Shown here in pieces: positions 26,001 through 32,999 of a stretch of 64,000 nt of DNA; position 1 is the stretch's first letter, and every line of letters begins with the position of its first letter. The DNA is from Trissonchulus latispiculum (taxonomy: Eukaryota; Nematoda; Enoplea; Enoplida; Ironidae): assembly GCA_030248195.1 (NCBI GenBank), contig JASAND010018167.1:1-64000 (forward strand), written 5' to 3'. The notes under the pieces are model-generated. The model saw nothing but the letters and a program-made list of their open reading frames with translations, was not told the origin of the DNA and did not search any database. Made by a program: the position numbers and the translations under genes.

Positions 26001-29000
26001 ATAACTAGCTACACAAAAGTTGCAATCGTCTGAAATTCTGCAGACAAGTGCAGAATAGCATTACAAATCATGCCGAATAAGTCTACTACTTTGGCAGTGA
26101 CGCCCTGCGTCTGGTTGCGCTGCAGTAGAGTGCTGCGGAAGTACAGCATATGGCATATAACAAACTACAGATAACTTTCTGCAACTTTCTAAAATATTCT
26201 TATTTGTAGTAGATGAGGGTTTTTCTGCCAAAATCAAGAAAAATGGAGAAATTGGTACTTTTCAAGCTTCTTTGTTCTATGGCTTGGTTGACTTTGTTAC
26301 GTAATTATTGGGGGAATTTTTAAAGTTTCTTTCATAAAGCTTTAACATTTTGCTTAAGGTTTACTGAGAACCTTAAAAATGAAATAGGACAAGAATAAAA
26401 ATGCTCCGATGGAGCATGAAAAATGCAATATGGGTGACACTGGGTTTTAAGCGGACAGAGGACTAGGTTTTAAAACGTTAATATGGGAGTGGCAGGTTGT
26501 AAATACCAGGAGGACTAGGTTAAAAGCGCACTAATATGGACCAGCTTCGCTGAACAACCCATATTCGCGGGTACGCATGCTCCACTCCGCATTTGACCAT
26601 TATTGTCTTAAGTTCTAAATTCGTCAGCTTTCCAGGCGAGCTTGCTGATTTTGAAATATTATGCTTTATATACTTCAAGCGCTGTATACTGAACTGCCAG
26701 AGCGGGATTTGTGACACCAATTTTTACTGCATATGTGTTATTAAGTGTTGGATCATATGCATTAATTAAATTAATTAAATTAAGTTGGGTTGTAAGTTGT
26801 ATTAATTATGTAATTATTAAGTATTACGAATACAACTGTTGCAGACGCAGAGCTATGCTCACAAATTGGTAAACTGTTACTGAAGAACTGCCACCAGCAT
26901 CAGTCCGGGCAATTTCCGCGAATATGGGTTGTTCAGCGAAGCTGGTCCATATTAGTGCTCTTTTAACCTAGTCCTCCTGGTATTTACAACCTGCCCCTCC
27001 CATATTAACGTTTTAAAACCTAGTCCTCTGTCCGCTTAAAACCCAGTGTCACCCATATTGCATTTTTCATGCTCCATCGGAGCATTTTTATTCTTGTTGA
27101 TGTATATATCTACGTAGAAAGTACAATACGACAGTCCGATCCCTCGTTTGTTCCCCCGACAGTATCCAAGTTGAATGGGGAATGAATGGATGAGCATGAC
27201 ATAAATACGGGATACATAAACTCCTAGAAAACACCTATCACTGAATCTCTCTCTATCTCTGAATGCTGTAGCTTAGGCCCGTATTCATAAAACGCTGATA
27301 TCCATACCAATGGTATCCATACAACTGGTATGGATACCAGTGGTTAGAAAACCAATTGGTTACTTTACCGACTTCACAAAGCTCTGGTTTCCTAACCATG
27401 GTTTGCATACCAGTGGTATGGCGGAAAAATGAAAAGCCCTTTCATGTTTAGCAGTGGTATGCATACCACTGGTATCCTTCGAATGAATAGGATACCAGTG
27501 GTATGCTTTATAACAGGCTGCAGTCAAATAATTAGAAAAACTAAGCGATTATGAATTAATTAATTATATTTAAAAACTAGTTTAGAACTATTGTTTGTTT
27601 TGATTTTGATGTATATGCTGGAATAAATATTAGAGCATTTATGCAGTTTGATTTTTAAGCCAGTAAAGACATAATACACTGCTTAGATTGATTAGATTAG
27701 AAAACTGTGGAAATGTCCCATTTTCACCTAAATAATAATTAAAAAACTCCAATTCATTTATTGGACCCCATACTCAGGTGTAAAACATATGTCAAACCAC
27801 CGCCAACGGTGGTTTGCAATTTTAACCATTGGTACGGTACCAACTGTATGGTACCAGTGGTTAAAATGTTTTATGAATTCGCTGTATGGCTGTGATACCA
27901 CTGGTTAATCCCTTCTTCCATACCAGTGGTATGGGTACCAACCAACGCTTTATGAATACGGGCCTTAGCTTTGCTGTAACAGTATCGAGTAAGAAGCCTA
28001 ATGTCACAGTCTTGTCGATTATATGTGCTCTTTAGGATAAATAAATGTATCGTAAACTTATCACTGTACCTGATTTTGAACTGACACTTTCTTAGGTGAA
28101 GAAGGACAGGCGATTATCTGAAAAGATTCTGTTGGACGCTGTGGAAAGGGACTCCGTAAGACTAGAATGATTATTTGTTTTATCCGTTTTCAACAAGTTG
28201 CTGGGTGGTCTCTCATATTTATTTTCCTATTTATATACCAAATATAAATTTTGCTATTATTTTGGTTATTATTTTGGTTACTCAAAAACGCTCTTCTGTG
28301 TATTGGTGTGTTGCGGTGGGTAGCAAACTTTTGAGGTGACGTGTAATATTGCGCATTGTTATAAGTCGCCGGCGAAAAAAATAGTGGACTAGTAGTATAA
28401 TTTTGGATTGTCTTTTCTTTTTGGAAGCTTTCCCGGACGTTTCCCTCTACAGGGACAGGCAGGTCAACTAAATTTTTGGCGACGGCTGTTCGAAAGTAAT
28501 TCTGATTTTGTGGTAGTTCTGGTTCTTTACTACGAAGCGAACTTTCGGTTGGTTCTTGTTGATCGCAACTGGAAAGAGCAGTTTTTGTTGAAATACGTAA
28601 TTCTTAAAGAGGGGCAGTTCAGACTTGACAGAAAATATTTAATTTTAACGGTAGTTTTGTCGGGAGGGATATTTTGATGGAAGTTTTTGCTAAAAAGCGG
28701 CAAGACAAGTATTTTTGGCGTATTTTGCGTGAAGAAGCGCAACAAAATTCCCAAATCTCCTGGATTGTGGCTAAAAGTAGACTGTTTCGCAGAGAATTCT
28801 GGGGAACGGTAAACTTTAAGGAGGCCCTATCCCTCTCGTACTGGCTTTTTCGTACAGGAGAGGAGGTGGGCTGGGGGCACTCCTCCCAAGAAATCGGTTC
28901 CCCCAGACTTGGGTTGCACCCCCCAGAATCGTCCCCTCCAGGATTTGGGCCTGCCGCCCCCCCCCCCAGACTTCAGAGGTCAGAAAAATTGGGTTTTAAG

Positions 29001-32000
29001 GGTAAATTTTGAAAACTTTTTCCGGCTTCGCCGCATTGTTGGTTCTTTTCAGCATTTTTAGCCATTTTAAGCTTAACTTTAAGTTAAAAATTGTTCAATC
29101 TCCAGCTCAGCAGCACCCCCCCCCCCCAAAACCGGTGCCCCCTCCAGACCTGGGCCTCCCAGACTTCTCCCCTCCAGAAATTTTGGCCCAGGAAAAAGCC
29201 AGTCGTGTAGTGTTTGGATTCAGTGATATGTTTGAAAGTTTGAGAAAGGAATCTCATTTGGTCTTGCCAAGGTAATGCATTCGGAAGAATGAGTTTTGAT
29301 CACATTCAGAGACTCGACTTCGAAAACCTTTGGTTTGACCTTTTTAGAGCAATGTGCAGCTGTATCTCCAGTTGACTGAATTGGCTCTTCACGGTTCCTC
29401 CGGTGTGAACAGTGAGGAGGTTTTGGTTGCCTTAGATCGTGCTCTTGCCGCTCCTATCTCACCTCTGGAAAGGTTGTCATTTTCTCAGCGAAAATTGGAA
29501 TTCCTGGAAGATCTTGGCAGCGATGTTAAAGAGTATGCCACTGACTTTTGTATGGTTTTGTTGATCAAAAGTTACGAACAATTTTCTAGTATAGCATGAA
29601 TGTAATGGCTGGGGTCTCTCAGAATTACTCTTGCAGTGCACCGAATTTAAAATTTGACGCATTAAGGGGGCGGGGTCCATTTTCGACAGACTCTTTGACC
29701 ATCTCCGATTTTGCTTATTTTCACATACTTTGTAGTCTAAATGGTATATTTTAACGAGTTTATAAAATTTAAGTAGGATCTCTTATGGTTAAAGACTAAT
29801 TTCAGCACAAAGTGGAGGTCGTCATATTGTGTTAAACATAGGCAACCGAAAAAGTGGTGAAGTTTCCGTGCGGCACAGAAATCTCACCAACGACAAAACG
29901 GAGCAGTCCATCTTATATGATAAATACAATCTCGAAGGGTGATTTGTAGGAAACGGAATTTTCATTTAGGCCTTCAAAATTTTTTAATTAATTTTTGAAG
30001 TTTGAGAACAGCCGCCCAAATTTGACTGTTTTGCATCTATTTGCGCAACATTGTTGACGTTAGATCAGGCTTGGGCACAAATGGGGCAGGTGAGTACACT
30101 CAGTTGGTCGCTGGGTCAAATATGACGGTCTGACAAGCATCATCTCAAAAAGAGCGATTTTTCAAATTTTTCGAAATATGCTAAATTTTATATCAATGGA
30201 AAGCTCTTATTTGTCGGGAGCATTTTTCTTCTTGGACCATGGTGCGCAAACACGCCAAGTTCAGGTTGTCGGCCGTTAAATGATTACTGTGGTCAAGGCT
30301 TTCCAGCGCCAGTGCTACTCCCTAAAATCACTAAAATATTGCCATGACGTAGACTTTCTCATTAAAAGCCACCCTAAATTCTTAGTTTACATCGAAATAT
30401 GTATCTGTTTTAACTGTTAGCTAGGTTGGTAAAGCTTTTGCAGTTTTGACTACTGGAGAAGGGGAAATAATCTGCACTAAACTAATTTGTATAGAACCAT
30501 TGTTCACATTTTTATTTTGACTAACAAAATTCTGTTTCTGGTTGTTTTTAAGTTTGCGTTTTATGTCTACTTGATATAATTTGTGTGTGATTATATTTCG
30601 CGTTGGGTTGTATGTATGTATGTACGTATGTTTTTACAATGTTGTTACTCCCTGTCTCTTCTTTTTTAGGCTTCAGGCTCACTATGAGTGGCATTTGAAG
30701 TTCAGTAAGAATGTTGTGGGATCTTCCCGGAAACGGCCGCCAGATGCTCGAGAGTAGGCTACGTTCGCGTTGTACATTCCTTAATGCCATTAATTATAAT
30801 AAAAACGCCTGTCTTGCGGTCACTAATTCGAAACAGGAGAGAGATCTCTCTGGCCTAGAGTGCTCACCACGCTTTTGGACTTGTGCTTTTCAGTGTGTTT
30901 TTCTAAGGAAATATGTGCTTTTCTGAAAATAGATTTTGTCGCCAGCATTTGTCTAGGCGGTTTCCGCGAGTATGAGTTGTTCAGCAGAACTGGTCCATAT
31001 TAGTGCGCTTTTAACCTAGTCCTTTTGTCATTTATATACAATTTGCCCGCCCCATATTAACGTTTTAAAGCCTAGTCCGTTGTCTGCTTAAAACCTAATG
31101 TCACCCATAGGGTATTTTTCATGCTCCACAGGAGCATTATTATCCTTGTATAATAATACGTATTTCAATCGGAGTCTATACGTTCGCGACTATGATGGCA
31201 CCTTGCTCTTTGCCTTAGTGCCTGTAAGGCAAGCGTTTTTCATTATTTCTTTATGTTATTTTGTTTGTGCATATTATTTAGTATAAAAATAGAAAGAATG
31301 AAAAACTCCTGTACCATGCTGTTCTCGTTTACTTACATTTTTATTGCATTTGTTTAAAATAAATACTGCTATATTTTAGTTACCTAAATGCCAAACGTAA
31401 ATCGGACGGTGGTGCGGCTCATGCGCCGCCTCCTGAGCTGGCCGTGGCTGCCGCTGCCGCTGCAGTCGGAATGCCGCCTCCCGTTGTGGTCGGCGGTCCA
31501 GCTGTCCCTGGCCAAACTGCTTATGGCTACTTTCAGCAGGTAATGATATGCTGATAAAGCAATTTTTCTGTCAGAAATGGTCAAGATAATTCTTCCTATG
31601 TTAAAACTAAATGTGAGAAATGAGAGGATCACTTCAGCATCTGAGTCCCGGAGACCTCGAGCCTCTGATGGGATTCGACCCCCATTATGGCTAAGGCGGG
31701 AATCGAACCTCGGACCTTTCGTTCTTAACAATTCGGCTACACGGTTACTGAGTGTCGGTTCATATTGTTCATCAAATATTTCACAGTTATGGAGTCTATT
31801 TGGAATTATAATTCTGTGCGAAATAACTAGATTTTAAGCAGTACAGTTTTTTGCGCTTGGTCAGAGAATTTAGAATAATTGAATGAATAGCCTGATTAAT
31901 TCCTTATTTTCATTAATTTAGAACCTTTATTGTCTGCAACAATTTGCACTATGCTCTTGTCTTGTGGTATAATTAGTTATTTTTTGTTGTTTAGCCTTAC

Positions 32001-32051
32001 CCTCACCAATATAATCAATTTGGAAACTACTATTATCCTCCTCCGTACTAA
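1912..32051 (+). CDS. PRPF39: Pre-mRNA-processing factor 39 (PRPF39), 5'-partial, 13 exons
   Basis: Homolog of PRPF39/yeast Prp39, a nuclear HAT-repeat scaffold that associates with U1 snRNP and helps 5' splice-site recognition. Exons: 1912-2027, 2603-2770, 3912-4030, 4255-4337, 4754-4864, 5103-5267, 6557-6683, 7185-7426, 28096-28155, 29348-29532, 30670-30753, 31380-31539, 31995-32051. All have GT-AG borders and matching phases; they total 1677 nt, giving 558 residues and a TAA stop. Family hallmarks seen are [80 protein letters not shown] and a Tyr/Pro-rich C-terminus ending YYYPPPY. The product consists mainly of HAT (half-a-TPR) helices with conserved Trp, Tyr and Glu, followed by an Ala/Pro/Gly-rich tail. 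The first visible exon starts mid-repeat ([22 protein letters not shown]), so perhaps 100 or more N-terminal residues are encoded outside the window. The 20.7 kb eighth intron is packed with transposons. Identity is very secure. Confidence 0.93.
2603..2770 (+). CDS. PRPF39: PRPF39 exon b
   Basis: Encodes [19 protein letters not shown] through to [19 protein letters not shown]. This is the most diagnostic PRPF39 segment of the gene. The donor is gtacgt, after two bases of the Lys codon. Confidence 0.9.
2975..3384. mobile_element. 410-bp hAT-like MITE with polyC/polyG arms
   Basis: Begins CCAGGGTATTTTTTA and ends with the inverted complement TAAAAAATACCCTGG. It is flanked by the 5-bp direct repeat GAAGC (2970-2974 and 3385-3389). 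The interior has long C and G runs and a short palindrome around CCGGCTTCGCCGG. It lies in the second visible PRPF39 intron. A diverged inverted relative lies near 20387-20690. Proline-rich reading frames across it come from the C runs and are not genes. Confidence 0.7.
3483..3730. repeat. Decayed relative of the C-rich MITE
   Basis: Contains the same ingredients as the preceding element (polyC stretches, AGCTTGGCCGG followed by an AT-rich block), but no clear terminal inverted repeat or target duplication. Probably an old copy. Confidence 0.35.
3912..4030 (+). CDS. PRPF39: PRPF39 exon c
   Basis: Encodes [20 protein letters not shown] and on to [11 protein letters not shown]. The acceptor is ggatttag and the donor gtaagc. 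It ends with one base of a Gly codon. Confidence 0.85.
4255..4337 (+). CDS. PRPF39: PRPF39 exon d
   Basis: Encodes a charged, poorly conserved linker ([19 protein letters not shown], then NGLTRKRN). The phase fits both neighbours (1 to 0). The family has a variable acidic linker at this place. The donor is gttagt. Confidence 0.75.
4754..4864 (+). CDS. PRPF39: PRPF39 exon e
   Basis: Encodes [20 protein letters not shown] through to [11 protein letters not shown], exactly 37 codons. The acceptor is tttgtttcag and the donor gtaagg. Confidence 0.88.
5103..5267 (+). CDS. PRPF39: PRPF39 exon f
   Basis: Encodes [19 protein letters not shown] through to [10 protein letters not shown], 55 codons, with the strongly conserved [10 protein letters not shown] block. 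The donor is gttagt. Confidence 0.9.
5597..6482 (+). mobile_element. 5'-truncated non-LTR retrotransposon with RNase H remnant
   Basis: Flanked by the 15-bp direct repeat ACAACATTATGAAAT (5582-5596 and 6483-6497) and ends in an (AGA)n-like tail, as expected of target-primed reverse transcription. The coding strand shows the RNase H start [18 protein letters not shown] at about 5676, a frameshift near 5740-5755, the late RNase H block [20 protein letters not shown] at about 5970-6035, and a zinc-knuckle-like end [17 protein letters not shown] near 6275-6330. Stops and frameshifts show that it is dead. It sits in a PRPF39 intron. Confidence 0.85.
5676..6334 (+). pseudogene. Degenerate RNase H and Cys-rich C-terminus of the retrotransposon ORF
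   Basis: The end of a retrotransposon polyprotein. It covers the RNase H fold from the first strand (WTDGSA, with the catalytic Asp) to the WVPSH and N-E-x-V-D-x-L-A blocks, followed by a CxxC-x8-H-x4-C motif typical of jockey/I-type elements. It needs at least one frameshift near 5745 and crosses in-frame stops (for example near 6187), so no intact product is possible. Confidence 0.75.
6557..6683 (+). CDS. PRPF39: PRPF39 exon g
   Basis: Encodes [20 protein letters not shown] through to [19 protein letters not shown]. It ends with one base of a Gly codon. The acceptor is tatttgtag and the donor gtttgt. Confidence 0.9.
7185..7426 (+). CDS. PRPF39: PRPF39 exon h
   Basis: Encodes [20 protein letters not shown] through [10 protein letters not shown] to [13 protein letters not shown]. 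The acceptor is acatttatag and the donor gtaaaa. The intron that follows is 20.7 kb. Confidence 0.9.
7427..9534. other. Start of the 20.7-kb PRPF39 intron, nothing assigned
   Basis: AT-rich intronic sequence with many stops in all frames. I recognise no coding segment, RNA gene or clear inverted-repeat element here. Confidence 0.5.
9535..9690. repeat. Tandem duplication (about 95 bp) that hosts the next foldback
   Basis: Two direct copies start CCGACAGAAAG and continue through CACCACCAAC to CGTTAGTTGGTGTTGGTTAT. Copy 1 is at about 9535-9628. Copy 2 starts at 9629 and is split at its CGTTAG by the insertion at 9691-10316, resuming at 10317. Copy 1 therefore preserves the pre-insertion (empty) site. 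Confidence 0.7.
9691..10316. mobile_element. 626-bp foldback transposon (family FB1) with 8-bp target duplication
   Basis: Almost the entire element is two inverted arms of about 290 bp around a short centre rich in AAGCTTA near 9985-10020. The ends are GGGTCTCTTGCGCAATT and its complement. The 8-bp repeat TTCGTTAG flanks it (9683-9690, 10317-10324). Diverged relatives of the arms occur at 22735-23000 and 41985-42310, with a fragment near 20105. It has no coding capacity. The superfamily is undetermined; 8-bp duplications suit hAT, P or Merlin. Confidence 0.85.
10532..11888. mobile_element. Diverged CAAGAGT-end foldback (family FB2), interrupted copy
   Basis: The right end CCTATTATAAACTCTTG matches the family ends seen at 13855-14684; the left end is the decayed CAAGAGTTAGAATCGAG. 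Homologous interior stretches include GACACTCAGCCCTCC and CTCGAAACATT on the left, and GAGATTTCGGCCTT and ATATCGTTAAA on the right. The middle (about 10620-11330) is unrelated sequence, probably a later insertion. No clean target duplication remains. Confidence 0.55.
12499..13042. mobile_element. 544-bp CAAGAGT-end element with GTTTGG(T)GGGG hairpin arms, 7-bp TSD
   Basis: The left end is CAAGAGTTCATAATTG and the right end CAATTATGCACTCTTG. The perfect 7-bp repeat CTTATAG flanks it (12492-12498, 13043-13049). The left arm (12535-12690) carries repeated CCCCGTTTGGTGGGGG units and the right arm (12745-12935) their complement, CCCCCACCAAACGGGG. The centre is CTGACTCTGATTGGCTGGTAGC. The whole element can fold into one large hairpin. 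It shares its inner module with the 2.0-kb element at 53545-55569. There is no transposase, so it is non-autonomous. Confidence 0.85.
14026..14054. repeat. Microsatellite (ACAAG)n
   Basis: About five to six uninterrupted ACAAG units inside the left arm of the FB2 element; the right arm lacks them. Confidence 0.85.
14149..14170. repeat. Microsatellite (TA)n
   Basis: About ten TA units within the left-arm region of the FB2 foldback. Confidence 0.8.
14853..15023. mobile_element. hAT-like MITE with GGGCCC subterminal repeats
   Basis: Begins TAGTTGTGCCCGGGC and ends GGCACAACTCTA. The interior consists of GGGCCC/GGGCCGGGCCC repeats in both orientations. The T-A-G start and G/C-rich subterminal repeats match hAT non-autonomous elements elsewhere in this window. 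No target duplication could be read. Confidence 0.55.
15847..16022. repeat. Dispersed repeat X, copy 1
   Basis: Shares an ordered series of blocks with 23003-23172: ACGTG..GGGCCTTAA, ATTTCAAAGAATG.TCTGT, AGCTTCTGGG.G..TCCG and TTTTTCTGGCTACGC. The copies differ by about a quarter of positions. Family unknown; probably a MITE remnant. Confidence 0.55.
16023..16640. other. Intronic sequence with a hAT-like G-rich fragment
   Basis: About 16448-16600 resembles the CAGGATTTTGAAAAGGGG element family (complete copy at 32485-32762) but lacks its second end. A long open frame over 16295-16765 runs through repeats and has no protein likeness that I recognise. Confidence 0.4.
16641..17824. mobile_element. 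hAT-like element with (GGCTC)n subterminal arrays, 6-bp TSD
   Basis: Ends CTAGAGATGAGGA and its complement TCCTCATCTCTAG, flanked by the 6-bp repeat TCGCAG (16635-16640, 17825-17830). Arrays of GGCTCG lie just inside both ends (about 16665-16790 and 17700-17810). The 0.9-kb interior is AT-rich, without a transposase. The TAGAGATG start is typical of hAT elements. Confidence 0.75.
18857..19908. mobile_element. hAT-like element with CGCGACCG subterminal repeats
   Basis: The left end is CAGAGTTGGAC; the right end reads GTCCAATTAGG, an imperfect complement. Repeats of CCGCGACCGC and GTCGTGACCG lie inside both ends (18877-18952, 19838-19898). No target duplication can be read, so the edges are less certain than for its neighbours. 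The interior has short open frames with no recognisable protein. Confidence 0.5.
20387..20690. mobile_element. Inverted relative of the 2975-3384 C-rich MITE
   Basis: Contains, in inverted order, the blocks CGGGTATTTTTTAGGG, CAAAGTTCTCATAAATGCC.GG, AAAATAGCCATTTTTACGAAAA and GCGAAGCCGG, all present at 2975-3384. The right end CCGGTAAGAAATACATTG is a poorer match. It lies inside the 3.0-kb hAT-like element. Confidence 0.55.
20700..21045. repeat. G-rich repeat with GCGCCGAAGGCGCG palindromes
   Basis: Shares GGGGGG..TCTGGGGGGC, CCAGATGTTGAAAAA and the hairpin TTTCGCGCCGAAGGCGCGAA with the element at 32485-32762. A second hairpin, CCGCGCTACGCGCGG, sits near 20961. Probably an older member of that family. 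Confidence 0.5.
21558..22272. mobile_element. 715-bp foldback flanked by TTAA (family FB3)
   Basis: The ends read GGGGGGGTGCATTTTTG and CAAAAATGGACCCCC, each adjoining TTAA (21554-21557, 22273-22276). The arms are about 330 bp (GACTTTCTCCGA, TAAAGTCGTAGCTCTTACGG, AAATCTCCCGAC and their complements) and meet near 21920. TTAA target duplications point to a piggyBac- or Kolobok-type mobiliser. A half copy lies at 29666-30000. Confidence 0.8.
22735..23000. mobile_element. Partial FB1 foldback
   Basis: Both arms of the inner part of FB1 are recognisable: GGGGGGACCAAGGGGAACC, GCTGAAAAGTTGTATTCAGG, ACGAATCTGGAGT, TTCAGCTTTTTGTCAGCTC and the complement on the right. The outer ends and target duplication are lost. 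Confidence 0.65.
23003..23172. repeat. Dispersed repeat X, copy 2
   Basis: Second copy of the repeat at 15847-16022, abutting the end of the FB1 fragment. Confidence 0.55.
24000..24240 (-). mobile_element. tRNA-derived SINE-like repeat, minus strand
   Basis: Read on the minus strand, a Pol III B-box-like GGTTCGAATCAAG (about 24181-24193) follows a decayed A-box region, then a body running towards 24000 ending near CTGGCTTGAGGCGAGG. It lies immediately outside the right edge of the 5.9-kb hAT-like element. The tRNA identity is not recognisable. Confidence 0.45.
24300..25020. other. Intronic sequence with a GGCC-rich inverted region
   Basis: Around 24670-24735 and 24850-24905, repeats of GGCCGG/GGCCAA occur in opposite orientations, as in the hAT-like MITEs of this window, but I could not define the termini. 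Confidence 0.35.
25341..26180. repeat. Satellite-like array, about six units of 152-158 bp
   Basis: Units begin GTTGCGCTGCAGTAGAGTG at about 25341, 25498, 25651, 25804, 25956 and 26114. Each includes TACAGCACGGCCTATAACTA, CAATCGTCTGAAATTCTGC and TAAGTCTCCTTTCTTGGCAG. The common length of 153 bp is divisible by three, so one minus-strand frame stays open for 130 codons with a repeated Cys/Arg-rich 51-residue pattern. This is a by-product of the period and not evidence of a gene. The flank at 25025-25220 has related GCAGCA-rich words. Confidence 0.85.
26389..27097. mobile_element. 709-bp foldback (family FB4) with terminal hairpins
   Basis: The arms are about 195 bp each, 26389-26582 and 26905-27097. 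They start ACAAGAATAAAAATGCTCC and include GGGTGACACTGGGTTTTAAG, CTAGGTTTTAAAACGTTAAT and GACCAGCTTCGCTGAACAAC with complements. Each end has its own small palindrome, ATGCTCCGATGGAGCAT. No target duplication is evident. A partial copy sits at 30960-31149. Confidence 0.75.
27276..27964. mobile_element. 689-bp PIF/Harbinger-like element, TTA duplication, CATACCACTGGTATG motifs
   Basis: Perfect ends GGCCCGTATTCATAAA(ACG) and complement, flanked by TTA (27273-27275, 27965-27967), the target duplication typical of PIF/Harbinger. Many near-palindromes of the type ATACCACTGGTAT are scattered through both halves. Non-autonomous. Confidence 0.8.
28096..28155 (+). CDS. PRPF39: PRPF39 exon i
   Basis: Encodes [20 protein letters not shown], 20 codons. 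The acceptor is actttcttag and the donor gtaaga. It is the first exon after the 20.7-kb intron. Confidence 0.88.
28841..29202. mobile_element. 362-bp hAT-like C-rich MITE with 5-bp TSD
   Basis: Ends CTGGCTTTTTC and GAAAAAGCCAG. The near-perfect 5-bp repeat TCGTA/TCGTG flanks it (28836-28840, 29203-29207). The interior has polyC runs and the CCGGCTTCGCCG palindrome shared with 2975-3384. It lies in a PRPF39 intron. Confidence 0.65.
29348..29532 (+). CDS. PRPF39: PRPF39 exon j
   Basis: Encodes [19 protein letters not shown] through to [17 protein letters not shown]. The donor gtatgc at 29533 was chosen because it joins GA to the G of the next exon, giving DVKELQAHYEW. Confidence 0.9.
29666..30000. 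mobile_element. Half copy of the TTAA foldback FB3
   Basis: Starts TTAAGGGGGCGGGGTCCATTTT and follows the left arm of 21558-22272 (TTTAACGAGTTTATAAAATTTAAG, GTGTTAAACATAGG, TAGGCCTTCAAAATTTTTTA), stopping near the centre. The right arm is missing. Confidence 0.6.
30670..30753 (+). CDS. PRPF39: PRPF39 exon k
   Basis: Encodes [20 protein letters not shown], then KRPPDAR. The donor gtaggc at 30754 is the one that keeps the frame with the next exon (DAR-DYLNAKRK). An earlier gtaagaa at 30706 would lead to an early stop. Confidence 0.85.
30960..31149. mobile_element. Partial FB4 foldback arm
   Basis: Matches the right arm of 26389-27097: GAGTTGTTCAGC.GA.CTGGTCC, AACCTAGTCC, CCATATTAACGTTTTAAA.C, ATGCTCCACAGGAGCAT, ending TATCCTTGT. 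The left arm is absent. Confidence 0.6.
31380..31539 (+). CDS. PRPF39: PRPF39 exon l (low-complexity tail)
   Basis: Encodes [20 protein letters not shown], then an Ala/Val/Pro/Gly-rich stretch ending TAYGYFQQ. It is more GC-rich than the other exons, in keeping with low-complexity coding. Confidence 0.87.
31630..31752 (-). mobile_element. tRNA-like SINE head, minus strand
   Basis: On the minus strand TGTAGCCGAATTGTTAAG (A-box-like) is followed by GAGGTTCGATTCCCGCC (B-box). It lies in the last PRPF39 intron. The open frame through it is the usual tRNA-derived artefact. Confidence 0.5.
31995..32051 (+). CDS. PRPF39: PRPF39 last coding exon
   Basis: Encodes [18 protein letters not shown] and TAA. 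The Tyr/Pro-rich end matches the family's C-terminus. The acceptor is ttgttgtttag. Confidence 0.88.
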   Translation, partial: PYPHQYNQFGNYYYPPPY

Positions 32052-32276
32052 ATGTCATCCGATCATTCCTTGGACTTCATCTTCCACCAGTGTTTTCCTC
32101 TATGTTTGCTATAAAGTTCTCATTTTATAACGTTATGTAGCTTTGAGGACCAGTTTAGGTGTTAGTTTTAAAAGTTTTAATGTCTCTTTGTTATAATTAT
32201 TCTGTGCACTAAAATTGAGCAGGTTTGCTACTGGGAAGGTAGGAAAACTGTTGCCAATTGTAAGTCATCCTGCCTA

Positions 32277-32282
32277 AATAAA
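32277..32282 (+). terminator. Poly(A) signal AATAAA of PRPF39
   Basis: A canonical AATAAA 225 bp downstream of the stop codon and ahead of the intergenic repeats. It is the first good signal after the stop. Confidence 0.65.
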
Positions 32283-32484
32283 AAACAACCACTGATTGTC
32301 AAATGAAAACACTTGAAAGATAGTTGAATTTTATCGTTTCCAATTGAGTGAGATTTTTAGCTTGCGATTGTTTTAAGTCTAATGTCGGTCCCTTCGGGTG
32401 AAAGAGGCGGAATCTTCTGGTACTCAATATCATGAGATGTGGCCTTCTCACGAAAAAGTGCAAGTAGTGTGGTTGTACTAGTAG

Positions 32485-32762
32485 CTGGCCCGCACCCAGG
32501 ATTTTGAAAAGGGGGGGTCCAAGGTAAAACGCAACGGGGGGTCAGGGGGGCGGAACCCCCCAGATGTTGAAAAAGTTTTGCATTCTTGCCCAAAATCAGT
32601 ACATTGGACGTTAATTTCTTACAAAAAGTAAATTATCGCGCCGAAGGCGCGAAAATTTTTTAAAAATAGCTGTTTTTGCCATAAAAATAGCAAAAATTTT
32701 CCATTTTGTTATCCCAAAAGGGGGGTCTAGACCCCTTGAACCCCCCCCTGGGTGCGGCCTTG
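32485..32762. mobile_element. 278-bp hAT MITE with perfect 8-bp TSD
   Basis: Imperfect 16-bp ends CTGGCCCGCACCCAGG and (complement) CAAGGCCGCACCCAGG. The perfect 8-bp repeat ACTAGTAG flanks it (32477-32484, 32763-32770). The interior has G-run arms and the hairpin TCGCGCCGAAGGCGCGA. Confidence 0.8.
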
Positions 32763-32782
32763 ACTAGTAGTAATAAAGTGTA

Positions 32783-32999
32783 CAGTAGCATAGCATACGT
32801 GTGCTTGGGGGGGGGTTTGGGTGGGGGGTTTTCACCCCCCCCCCCCCAGACCTGTGCTCACCCCCCCCCCCATAGGGGTCCCTCACCCCCCCCCCCCAGA
32901 ATCCGGATTTTTCCGGTAAAAAACCGGAAAAATCCGGTTTTTCGGCGGCCTTCGGCCGCCCTTCCCCCCCAGAACTTCCCCTCCTGCACATGACTGTGC
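32783..32999. repeat. G/C-run repeat between two 16-bp direct repeats
   Basis: AGTAGTAATAAAGTGT occurs at 32767-32782 and 33000-33015, bracketing a 217-bp block of polyG, polyC and the hairpins CCGGTAAAAAACCGG and GGCGGCCTTCGGCCGCC. The bracket is either a long target duplication or the scar of a local duplication. Confidence 0.5.

Noticed and set aside
28674..29012. Possible extra PRPF39 exon (open frame ending in KRQDKYFW to FWGTVNF)
   Set aside because: The exons on either side join directly in phase 0 with conserved sequence, and the frame runs into a MITE.
30706..30712. Strong donor gtaagaa within PRPF39 exon k
   Set aside because: Using it joins to the next exon with an immediate stop; the gtaggc donor at 30754 keeps frame.
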